DNA from: Desulfurococcales archaeon
GTDB taxonomy: Archaea > Thermoproteota > Thermoprotei_A > Sulfolobales > WANQ01
Direction: 5' to 3'
Length of the DNA: 8,951 nt
Assembly (NCBI GenBank): GCA_027043985.1
Contig: JALUDQ010000206.1
Span: 1-8,951, forward strand
Below are positions 1 to 5,100 of this stretch, piece after piece. The position numbers and the translations under genes are program-made. How positions within the stretch are numbered: the first letter of the stretch is position 1; every line of letters starts with the position of its first letter. The notes beneath the pieces were generated by a model. The model was not told the DNA's origin and made no database searches. It was given only the letters and a program-made list of their open reading frames with translations.

Positions 1-1
1 T

Positions 2-571
2 TGCTCTATAGTAGAGTTAAACCTTTCAGCACCAGTAATTAGGGAGGTCTTAGAAAAGGGGTTAAGTGTAGAGGTACTAGAAGAAATAACTAGGCGTGTA
101 TCCCGGGAAATACATGTTCCCTTATCCGTTAAGCTATCTCCTCTAATACTTGATCCTGCATTATTCACTAGACGCCTCTACGAGTCTGGAGCAAAAATAA
201 TACACTTATCCAACGCGTTAAGCCCCGCTCTCGTACTAGATATTAGGACGGGTAGACCAGTACTAAAAACAAGCAATGGACTAGGAGCACTAAGCGGACC
301 AGCAATAAAACCCATAGCACTAGCCAAAGTCTACCTAGCAGCTAAGGAGAATCCATCCATACCAATAATAGGAACAGGGGGCGTTAGCACGTGGAAAGAC
401 CTAGTAGAAATGATTCTAGCTGGTGCATGGGCAGTAGGAATACATAGCACAATATACCTACATGGCGTAAAAATAGTCAAAGAACTACTCAAAGGACTCA
501 CCAAATACCTCATCGAGAAAGGATACAGTAATGTGAACCAGATAAGGGGTCTCTCATATAAGAACAAGTAG
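2..571 (+). CDS. pyrD: Class 1 dihydroorotate dehydrogenase-like protein, C-terminal 189 residues (5' end outside window)
   Basis: The reading frame is open from the left edge and stops at TAG 569-571. The family oxidises dihydroorotate to orotate in UMP synthesis, with FMN bound in a TIM barrel in the cytoplasm. Seen: ELNLSAP (window residues 5-11), the SVKLSP strand with the conserved Lys, the segment DIRTGRPVL, the FMN-phosphate region ALSGPAIKPIAL, the second phosphate-binding loop PIIGTGGV and then AGAWAVGIHS. Order and spacing match class 1 PyrD. Odd: the family motif ELN-x-SCPN reads ELNLSAPV, so the cysteine that acts as base in class 1A/1B enzymes is Ala and the following Asn is Val (bases 29-37). 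The product may be a divergent PyrD or a paralogue using another oxidation substrate. The coding strand becomes markedly A+C rich toward its end (about 67% at 481-540 against 48% at 61-120). About 100 bases separate it from tRNA-Thr. Confidence 0.85.
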   Translation, partial: CSIVELNLSAPVIREVLEKGLSVEVLEEITRRVSREIHVPLSVKLSPLILDPALFTRRLYESGAKIIHLSNALSPALVLDIRTGRPVLKTSNGLGALSGPAIKPIALAKVYLAAKENPSIPIIGTGGVSTWKDLVEMILAGAWAVGIHSTIYLHGVKIVKELLKGLTKYLIEKGYSNVNQIRGLSYKNK

Positions 572-621
572 GCATGGAGATCAAAAATGGCTAAAAAGAA
601 ATGTAGTCTAGAATACTTATT

Positions 622-637
622 GGAAAAACTATTTAAT
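622..637 (+). promoter_or_regulatory. Candidate BRE/TATA box for tRNA-Thr
   Basis: A purine-rich run (GGAAAAAC) followed by TATTTAAT at 630-637 lies about 40 bases upstream of the tRNA 5' end. Archaeal transcription starts some 25 bases past the TATA centre, so a start near 658-660 would leave a leader of roughly 14 bases for RNase P to remove. Assignment is by position and composition only. Confidence 0.5.
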
Positions 638-673
638 CTAGCCTTTGACGTGTTAGAATGTGAACGGGGGTTC

Positions 674-748
674 GCCGCCGTAGCTCAGCCTGGTTGGAGC
701 GCCGCCCTGGTAAGGCGGAGGTCCCGGGTTCGAATCCCGGCGGCGGCT
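674..748 (+). tRNA. tRNA-Thr (anticodon GGU)
   Basis: A full cloverleaf can be folded by eye. Acceptor 674-680 pairs with 741-747 (seven G-C pairs); D stem 683-686/697-700; anticodon stem 702-706/714-718 (five G-C pairs) with loop CTGGTAA, anticodon GGT at 709-711; five-base variable region 719-723; T stem 724-728/736-740 with loop TTCGAAT. The discriminator is T748 and a CCA follows at 749-751, so the 3' end appears to be encoded. It reads ACC and, by wobble, ACU codons. There is no intron. The all-G-C stems in an AT-rich neighbourhood indicate a hyperthermophile. Confidence 0.97.
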
Positions 749-752
749 CCAT

Positions 753-802
753 GACTTTCTAATGTTTCCTAATTCCTGTAGTTGTCTTATTCTATTCTTA
801 AT
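753..802 (+). terminator. T-rich region downstream of tRNA-Thr
   Basis: After the encoded CCA the plus strand is pyrimidine and T rich, with short runs TTT, TTTCC, TTATTC and TTCTTA and no hairpin. Archaeal RNA polymerase terminates at such oligo-T tracts. The exact point cannot be fixed from sequence. Confidence 0.3.
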
Positions 803-834
803 CGGATTTATGTGTTTTTGGTTTAGTAGTGGGT

Positions 835-851
835 ATATCGGTTTCCGTTAT
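835..851 (+). promoter_or_regulatory. Upstream palindromic operator O1 of the padR-MATE operon
   Basis: ATATCGG-TTT-CCGTTAT: two 7-base arms around a TTT centre, with one mismatch from a perfect inverted repeat (consensus ATATCGG-TTT-CCGATAT). It abuts the upstream side of the TATA box. Its centre (843) is 32 bases from the centre of O2 (875), close to three helical turns, so both sites face the same side of DNA. Paired dyads at a PadR gene's own promoter suggest autoregulation. Confidence 0.7.
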
Positions 852-860
852 ATTTATATT
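850..860 (+). promoter_or_regulatory. TATA box of the padR-MATE operon
   Basis: The A/T-only stretch ATATTTATATT lies between the two operator palindromes. A transcription start about 25 bases downstream would fall near 880, inside or next to O2. The message would then have a leader of roughly 20 bases containing the GGTG ribosome site at 894-897. A dimer on O1 would block TFB/TBP loading and one on O2 would block polymerase. Confidence 0.6.
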
Positions 861-866
861 TTCGAT

Positions 867-883
867 ATATCTGTTTCCGATAT
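867..883 (+). promoter_or_regulatory. Downstream palindromic operator O2 of the padR-MATE operon
   Basis: ATATCTG-TTT-CCGATAT: second copy of the same dyad, again one mismatch from perfect symmetry, overlapping the expected transcription start. Shared core with O1: ATATC-x-GTTTCCG-x-TAT. The mismatches fall in opposite arms of the two copies, so the shared consensus is a perfect palindrome. Confidence 0.7.
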
Positions 884-903
884 AGTGCTGCTTGGTGTAG
901 AGT

Positions 904-1359
904 ATGGTTCCAGAGCAACATGAGAGTAAGAGTGAGAGGGAGAGTCCTCATAGGGGGTTGCTTGGTTTCTTAGTACTTGTTAGTCTTGTTGAAGGCGATG
1001 CCCACGGCTATGAGGTTATGAGGAGAATTGAGAGGATTACTGGTGGTTTATGGAGACCTGCCCCTGGTTCCTTGTATCCGGTTATTGATTCTTTAGAGAA
1101 GGAGGGTTTGATCGAATGTATGGTTAGAGAGGTTAGAGGAAAGGCTCGGCGAGTTTGTAGGCTTACTGATGATGGCTGGAGTATGCTGGTTGATCTTTTG
1201 GAGAAAAAGGTTGTAGCGTATATTTCTATTCTAGATCACATGTTGAAGGCGTTGGGTAAAGCTGCTAGTGTCTTAGGCATAGAGAGAACAGAGGCTATCT
1301 ATTCTAGGTCTGTGGGTGAGCTAAGGAATGTGTGTAATAGGTATTGTAGGGAAAGGTGA
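904..1359 (+). CDS. PadR-family winged-helix transcriptional repressor
   Basis: PadR proteins are cytoplasmic dimeric repressors that release DNA when they bind phenolics, drugs or other small ligands. Seen in the 151 residues: a charged 18-residue N-terminal tail, helix LLGFLVLVSLVEG, the family signature HGYEVM (34-39), recognition region SLYPVIDSLEKEGLI (56-70), wing GKARRVCRLTDDG (79-91), and a long C-terminal helix that normally makes the dimer. ATG 904 is the start: an in-frame TAG lies at 898-900 and GGTG at 894-897 is six bases upstream. The MATE pump gene follows six bases after the stop, so the two are surely co-transcribed. The promoter carries two palindromes that are its likely operators. 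The coding strand is unusually G+T rich here (A+C about 36% over 961-1080), unlike its neighbours, which could hint at separate history. Confidence 0.93.
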   Translation: MVPEQHESKSERESPHRGLLGFLVLVSLVEGDAHGYEVMRRIERITGGLWRPAPGSLYPVIDSLEKEGLIECMVREVRGKARRVCRLTDDGWSMLVDLLEKKVVAYISILDHMLKALGKAASVLGIERTEAIYSRSVGELRNVCNRYCRER

Positions 1360-1365
1360 TGTCGT

Positions 1366-2811
1366 ATGGCTAAGAATCCTCACAGTGATATGATGAAGTA
1401 TAGGGAGCGTATTATTGGCGGCTCTATTATTCGAACCACGTTATGGTTGGCTTGGCCTATAATATTAGGCAATATTATAAACATCTCATATAATCTCGTA
1501 GACACTTTCTGGCTAGGAAAACTAGGTAAGGCTTCCTTAGCTGCACCCACTGTTAGCTGGCCCCTAATAATGCTGTTCTACTCTATAGGTATGGGATTTA
1601 GCTTTGCTGGTATAACCCTCGTATCACAGTATGTTGGAGCGGGAGAATACCGTTTAGCTAGTCGGAGTGCTGGGCACCTCTTAGGCTTCATGCTCTTCCT
1701 TTCCCTTATACTATCTGGTACAGGGTTTAGCCTATCGCCAATAATCCTTAAGTTAATGGGTGTTCCCCAAGATGTTCTCCCTCTGGCCATCAATTATATT
1801 AGTGTAATATTTGCAGGTATACCAATAGCATTTCTAGGTTTCGGGTTCAACGCTATTCTCAGTGGTATAGGGGACACTCGTACACCAACAATTCTCGGAG
1901 CAATATCATCGGGTATAAATGTGGTTTTAGACCCATTATTCATCTTTGGCTGGTATGGGTTCCCAGAACTAGGAGTGGTTGGTGCAGCAGTAGCAACAGT
2001 AATCTCGAGGGCTATTCTCTCAGTTATGGGTTTAGTTCTCCTAGCACGTGGATTCCGGGGACTTAAGCTTTATCCGGGGGATCTAATATTTGAGTCATGG
2101 TGGCTTAAGAAGGTTGTAGTAATAGGAACCCCTATATCAATCCAACAATCAGCTAATTCTCTAGGCTTCGTAGTCATGATGGGCCTTGTATCTCGTCTCG
2201 GCACTGCTATTATAGCAACTTATGGTATTGGTATAAGGATTATCGACATAATACAAGCATTTACCTGGGGTATAATGCGTGCAACAACGGTCATGATAGG
2301 ACAGAACATTGGCGCTGAGAGATATGATAGAGCTGAAAAGATAGCTTATGAGAACATGAAGCTCATGTTCACAATTCTAAGTCTAGGTGCACTACTCATA
2401 TTCTTGTTTAGAGCACAATTATTCCAGGTCTTTATAAATGATCCACAAGTAATAGAGGAGGGTTCAAGGTTTCTAGCAATATTCCTTCCATCAATACCAT
2501 TCTTCGGGATATTCTTCATAGTCGGGGCAGTAGCCAGAGGTTCTGGTCACAACCTAGCGTTCACAATAATATCTATCATAAGATTATGGGCTCTAAGAAT
2601 AGGTCTAACATATGTGTTCTCAATCTTAATGGGAATGGGTTCTACTGGCGTATGGGTGGCAATGACTATAAGCAATATTGGGGCCGGGCTCTTAGCCTTA
2701 GCTTGGGTTAGAATGGGTACTTGGAAGAAAAGAGTAATAGAACTACCCCATAGAAGAATGCCCGTTGTACCATTAAGAATAGATGAAGAAAAGATAGGTG
2801 ATGGAAAGTAG
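1366..2811 (+). CDS. MATE-family multidrug/toxin efflux transporter
   Basis: MATE proteins export cationic drugs or metabolites across the cytoplasmic membrane using a sodium or proton gradient. The 481-residue length is typical for the family. Seen: about 12 hydrophobic helices in two similar halves; first-half marks VDTFWLGKLG (45-54), QYVGAGE and GDTRTP (169-174); second-half mark GQNIGA (312-317), equivalent to the family's GQ-N-GA motif, then ARGSGH; and a hydrophilic basic C-terminal tail. Start ATG 1366 has AGGTGAT at 1354-1360, overlapping the padR stop, so translation is coupled to the repressor gene. Context: a PadR repressor in front suggests an exporter induced by its substrate. 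The substrate cannot be told from sequence. The gene is convergent with the NifX-like gene, with only 13 bases between stops. Confidence 0.93.
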   Translation: MAKNPHSDMMKYRERIIGGSIIRTTLWLAWPIILGNIINISYNLVDTFWLGKLGKASLAAPTVSWPLIMLFYSIGMGFSFAGITLVSQYVGAGEYRLASRSAGHLLGFMLFLSLILSGTGFSLSPIILKLMGVPQDVLPLAINYISVIFAGIPIAFLGFGFNAILSGIGDTRTPTILGAISSGINVVLDPLFIFGWYGFPELGVVGAAVATVISRAILSVMGLVLLARGFRGLKLYPGDLIFESWWLKKVVVIGTPISIQQSANSLGFVVMMGLVSRLGTAIIATYGIGIRIIDIIQAFTWGIMRATTVMIGQNIGAERYDRAEKIAYENMKLMFTILSLGALLIFLFRAQLFQVFINDPQVIEEGSRFLAIFLPSIPFFGIFFIVGAVARGSGHNLAFTIISIIRLWALRIGLTYVFSILMGMGSTGVWVAMTISNIGAGLLALAWVRMGTWKKRVIELPHRRMPVVPLRIDEEKIGDGK

Positions 2812-2821
2812 ATTACTATAG

Positions 2822-2846
2822 ATTTTAACCATTTTTAACTGTTTTT
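2822..2846 (+). terminator. Oligo-T terminator region after the MATE gene
   Basis: Three T runs (2823-2826, 2832-2836 and 2842-2846) follow the MATE stop at 2809-2811. They overlap the 3' end of the convergent minus-strand gene, so the two transcripts probably overlap by a few tens of bases. Confidence 0.5.
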
Positions 2847-3196
2847 ATTAGATCTAAGACTTGTTTTACAGCATCATCTATAGTGGTATAAGGTTTAACA
2901 AATACAGGTATTACTCCCTGGCTTTCAAGGAACTCCCTACTACGTGGCCCCATTGCTGTTGATACGAAATACTTGCAGTTCCAAGGCTTTAATAGTTCAA
3001 GTATTTTTCCAGCCTTACGGGGATCATTGTGTTCATGTTCCTCTTCTTCCTCCTTTACGGTATTTTCTACTTCTCCCATCTTTACAAGCTTTCCTTCCTT
3101 CTCATCGTACTTGTATAGTAGGTATTTTTCAGCGTCTCCAAAGTGGCCTAGCTTAACTGTTTTTCCATCATCTGTTGCAATAGCTATACATAGCAT
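2825..3196 (-). CDS. NifX/NifB-type dinitrogenase iron-molybdenum cofactor-binding domain protein
   Basis: This 123-residue cytoplasmic protein is a single domain of the family that carries iron-sulfur or FeMo-cofactor precursors (NifX, NafY, NifB C-terminus). Archaeal non-fixers often carry such stand-alone copies of unknown role. Seen: N-terminal strand CIAIATDDG, GHFGDA at 17-22 (family HFG/RFG turn), an acidic segment with five Glu and two His (49-56) where relatives often have a His-rich loop, then KAGKILELLKPWNCKYFVST and a C-terminal helix. Start: ATG 3194-3196 is chosen because the ribosome site AGGTGAT (complement of 3204-3210) ends seven bases upstream; a GTG at 3206-3208 lies inside that site. 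No nif genes are nearby, so nitrogen fixation is not implied. Iron-sulfur trafficking or redox sensing is only a guess. Confidence 0.85.
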   Translation of the reverse strand: MLCIAIATDDGKTVKLGHFGDAEKYLLYKYDEKEGKLVKMGEVENTVKEEEEEHEHNDPRKAGKILELLKPWNCKYFVSTAMGPRSREFLESQGVIPVFVKPYTTIDDAVKQVLDLIKTVKNG

Positions 3197-3234
3197 TAAA
3201 ATGATCACCTAGTAGTATTTTCCTCGTCTAAAAG

Positions 3235-3242
3235 TTAATTAA
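3235..3242. promoter_or_regulatory. Palindromic TATA-like element between divergent genes
   Basis: TTAATTAA is self-complementary and A/T only, in the 102-base gap between the NifX-like gene (minus) and the PHP gene (plus). On the minus strand it continues into ACTTTTA and sits about 42 bases from ATG 3196, giving a leader of some 17 bases. On the plus strand, CATTATAG (3248-3255) is an alternative TATA box for the PHP gene. Assignment by spacing only. Confidence 0.4.
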
Positions 3243-3298
3243 CCTCCATTATAGCTCTAGACACAGTCTAAAACACTAATGTTATGCGGAGAGTATTA

Positions 3299-4003
3299 AT
3301 GAGCGAATACTGGCTCGTTGATTTTCACACACATACTGTTTGCTCTGACGGCTTAATGACCGTTAGAGAACTATTACTAACTGCTAAGAAGCGAGGGCTC
3401 ACAGGTATAGCCATAACAGATCACGATACTACAAGATGCGTTAAGAAAGCGTTGAGCTCAGCAAGAGAAATTGGCATTGTTGTAGTGCCGGGGATAGAGG
3501 TTTCAACACGTGAAGCCCATCTCCTATTATACGGTATTGTAGAAGAGCTACCAGAGAAATATAGGTCTAAGCCTAGTATCCTCGAAGTACTCGATTATGC
3601 TAGAGAAAATAATTACTTTTCGTCAATAGCGCATCCCTTTGGTAGAATCTTTAAACCGTACCCAGTGGTTCATCTTAGAGAAGCATTATTGAAGGCCGAC
3701 GGCATTGAGGTGATTAATGGGAGAACACCGCCGAAGAGCAATGAAAAAGCGATAAGATTAGCGTTAAGATATAATAAGATACCTACAGCTGGAAGCGATG
3801 CACATATCCCAGAAGAAATCGGTTCAGCTAAGATACTATTAAAAGAACCCGTAGAAAACTATTCACAAATAATAGAACAACTATACAGAAACAAGCATAC
3901 AGTCTATGGTGGTAGGAGTCTAAGACAAATAATTTCATCAATACTTAAGAAGCGTTTAAGGAGATTATTCCCGAGGAAAACCCATGAGGAAACAATGCCT
4001 TGA
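3299..4003 (+). CDS. PHP-domain metal-dependent phosphoesterase
   Basis: PHP proteins hydrolyse phosphoester bonds using a two- or three-metal centre in a seven-stranded barrel; stand-alone members include nucleases and small-molecule phosphatases. From ATG 3299 (234 residues) the metal-ligand motifs are all present in order: HTH at 10-12, D17, TDHD at 40-43, E67, H74, H112 in AHPFG, and GSDAH (165-169). The catalytic set therefore looks intact. The C-terminus is strongly basic (KKRLRRLFPRK), which may contact nucleic acid or membrane lipid. Start choice: GGAG at 3288-3291 is seven bases before ATG 3299; an upstream ATG at 3284 (five more residues) would precede this site. The stop overlaps the next gene's TTG start by four bases. 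The substrate is not predictable. A+C content of the coding strand rises from about 47% (3301-3360) to 75% (3841-3900). Confidence 0.88.
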   Translation: MSEYWLVDFHTHTVCSDGLMTVRELLLTAKKRGLTGIAITDHDTTRCVKKALSSAREIGIVVVPGIEVSTREAHLLLYGIVEELPEKYRSKPSILEVLDYARENNYFSSIAHPFGRIFKPYPVVHLREALLKADGIEVINGRTPPKSNEKAIRLALRYNKIPTAGSDAHIPEEIGSAKILLKEPVENYSQIIEQLYRNKHTVYGGRSLRQIISSILKKRLRRLFPRKTHEETMP

Positions 4004-4386
4004 AGGACGATGAACCTAGAGAAGTAGTGATATCAGAGAAGGTATTCTTCTCGATAATAGTATTCATAATAGTGGCAATAATTGGAGTAATCTTAAACCC
4101 CTTGTTTGGAGTCTATGGTATAATTATTGGTGCTTTTCTAACCTGGGTTATGGCATCATACCTCTATGCAATATATGGCTCTAGTATGTTGGATTCCCTA
4201 AAGTCAAAGATGCTATTGTTTATGCCAACGACAATATATGTGATACTAGTTCTATGGCTTTTATCAAGATCCGAAACTTTTACTCAAGCAGTATCACAAG
4301 TTCTCGGTTCAATCTCAATGACAGTAGTGTTATATTTATTTTTATACATATTAATGGAATACTATAAGGCTAAGGGAACAATATAG
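4000..4386 (+). CDS. Small four-helix integral membrane protein, unrecognised
   Basis: I do not recognise a family. The 128-residue product has a short acidic N-terminus (KDDEPRE) and four hydrophobic segments at about 15-33, 36-58, 71-88 and 99-121, with short loops and a small C-terminal tail (EYYKAKGTI). It is therefore probably a cytoplasmic-membrane protein with both ends inside. The start is TTG 4000-4002, whose TTGA overlaps the PHP gene's TGA stop; GAGG at 3986-3989 lies ten bases upstream. This overlap predicts translational coupling and equal production with the PHP phosphoesterase, so the two may form a membrane-associated pair. No catalytic or binding residues stand out. A TTG start with overlap is a little uncertain, but the hydrophobic pattern through the whole frame supports a real gene. 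Confidence 0.75.
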   Translation: MKDDEPREVVISEKVFFSIIVFIIVAIIGVILNPLFGVYGIIIGAFLTWVMASYLYAIYGSSMLDSLKSKMLLFMPTTIYVILVLWLLSRSETFTQAVSQVLGSISMTVVLYLFLYILMEYYKAKGTI

Positions 4387-4442
4387 TCACTTATGATAGA
4401 TTTTAAAAATATATCTTTAAGCACCTCCAGTGTTTACGCTCT

Positions 4443-4486
4443 GGATAAAAATACTACGACTCAGTAAACTAGTGCACCAGGGTGAT
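4443..4486 (+). promoter_or_regulatory. Candidate promoter and ribosome site of the NikR-like gene
   Basis: GGATAAAAATAC (4443-4454) resembles a BRE/TATA box. Transcription starting about 25 bases later would place the ribosome site GGTGAT (4481-4486) a few bases into the message. That site lies nine bases before TTG 4496. A second A/T-rich block at about 4397-4420 is an alternative TATA region. Confidence 0.4.
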
Positions 4487-4495
4487 TAAATCTAG

Positions 4496-4954
4496 TTGTA
4501 TGAGCAACAGCTTATGAGAAAAAGAAGAAAAAAGCCTAAAATGATTAAAACCGGTATAGCGTTCCCATATAATGTTCTAATGGAGCTTGACGAAGTTATA
4601 AGAAAACTGGGAGTACCAAATAGGAGCAAGGCTGTTGTAGAAGCAACCATGAGGTATATAGCCGATAATGTATGGGTTTACGAGGACGGCATAGTGGTAG
4701 GTGCACTAAGCATAATATACGATGACTCTAAGAAAAACATTCAATCAAAACTCCTGGAAATAAAGAACATGTACTCACACAACATAAATGCTGCTATAAA
4801 TTTATCAATAGACGACGATAAATCGATAGATGTGTGGATCGTTAAAGGTCCGGTAAAAATAATAAAAAGGCTAATAGAATCAATAGAGAGAATAAAGGGA
4901 GTATATACTCTACGCTCAATGATAATTCACAAGCCTCTTACAAACCCAGAGTAA
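4496..4954 (+). CDS. NikR-like ribbon-helix-helix regulator lacking the nickel ligands
   Basis: The 152-residue product has the NikR architecture: a basic N-terminal tail (MRKRRKKPK), a ribbon-helix-helix DNA-binding domain (about 16-55: KTGIAFP strand, two helices, PNRSKAVVEA turn) and an ACT-like tetramerisation domain (about 62-147: GALSIIYDDSKKNI, IVKGPVKII, IKGVYTLRSMII). In E. coli NikR, nickel is bound by H76, H87, H89 and C95. Ungapped alignment puts N91, N102, S104 and S110 at these positions here, so the nickel site is absent. Probably it binds DNA in response to another effector, or constitutively. Start: TTG 4496, with GGTGAT nine bases upstream and an in-frame TAG directly before it; ATG 4514 is the alternative. 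It stands alone as a transcription unit, with no nickel transporter beside it. Confidence 0.85.
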   Translation: MYEQQLMRKRRKKPKMIKTGIAFPYNVLMELDEVIRKLGVPNRSKAVVEATMRYIADNVWVYEDGIVVGALSIIYDDSKKNIQSKLLEIKNMYSHNINAAINLSIDDDKSIDVWIVKGPVKIIKRLIESIERIKGVYTLRSMIIHKPLTNPE

Positions 4955-5057
4955 AGCGTAAGCCAATATAGGGTTAATCATAGATTATTGTTATCTGCTC
5001 CAAGTATTCTATAATTAATGTTCATAATATTGACTTATAGACCCCCTTACGCAGTAG

Positions 5058-5086
5058 TAGACTATTGTAGACTATAACTAGTATAG
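5058..5086 (+). repeat. Short 10-bp-period repeat and dyad before the TYW1 gene
   Basis: TAGACTAT occurs at 5058-5065 and again at 5068-5075, exactly 10 bases apart. It runs into the dyad CTATA-ACTAG-TATAG (5072-5086) immediately upstream of the ribosome site. A TTATAG at 5035-5040 could be the TATA box, placing transcription start inside the repeat. This may be a regulator site, or simple low-complexity sequence. Confidence 0.35.
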
Positions 5087-5089
5087 ATA

Positions 5090-5096
5090 GGTGAGG
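5090..5096 (+). promoter_or_regulatory. Ribosome binding site that points to an ATA start for TYW1
   Basis: GGTGAGG is the strongest ribosome site near the 5' end of this gene. It is in position for ATA 5101-5103: seven bases lie between GGTG and ATA, the spacing seen for the MATE gene here. The first canonical start in frame, TTG 5143, is 46 bases past the site and has no good ribosome site of its own. Confidence 0.6.
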
Positions 5097-5100
5097 TATC

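Noticed and set aside
331..567. Minus-strand open frame of 78 codons opposite pyrD
   Set aside because: It lies wholly opposite the conserved PyrD frame and has no ribosome site or recognisable motif; it is a by-product of the A+C-rich coding strand.
586..750. Small plus-strand frame starting ATG-GCT-AAA-AAG before tRNA-Thr
   Set aside because: It runs straight through the tRNA gene, overlaps its likely promoter and has no ribosome site.
3206..3208. GTG as start of the NifX-like gene
   Set aside because: The GTG is part of the AGGTGAT ribosome site; ATG 3194-3196 is correctly spaced from it and begins at the conserved first strand.
2944..3212. Plus-strand frames of 70 and 79 codons opposite the NifX-like gene
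   Set aside because: Low-complexity Ser/Phe/Leu translations with no start signals; the minus frame has family motifs and a good ribosome site.
4956..5052. 7-bp inverted repeat GCGTAAG / CTTACGC around the intergenic DNA before TYW1
   Set aside because: The arms are short, about 80 bases apart, and one is right after the NikR-like stop; chance is the simpler explanation.
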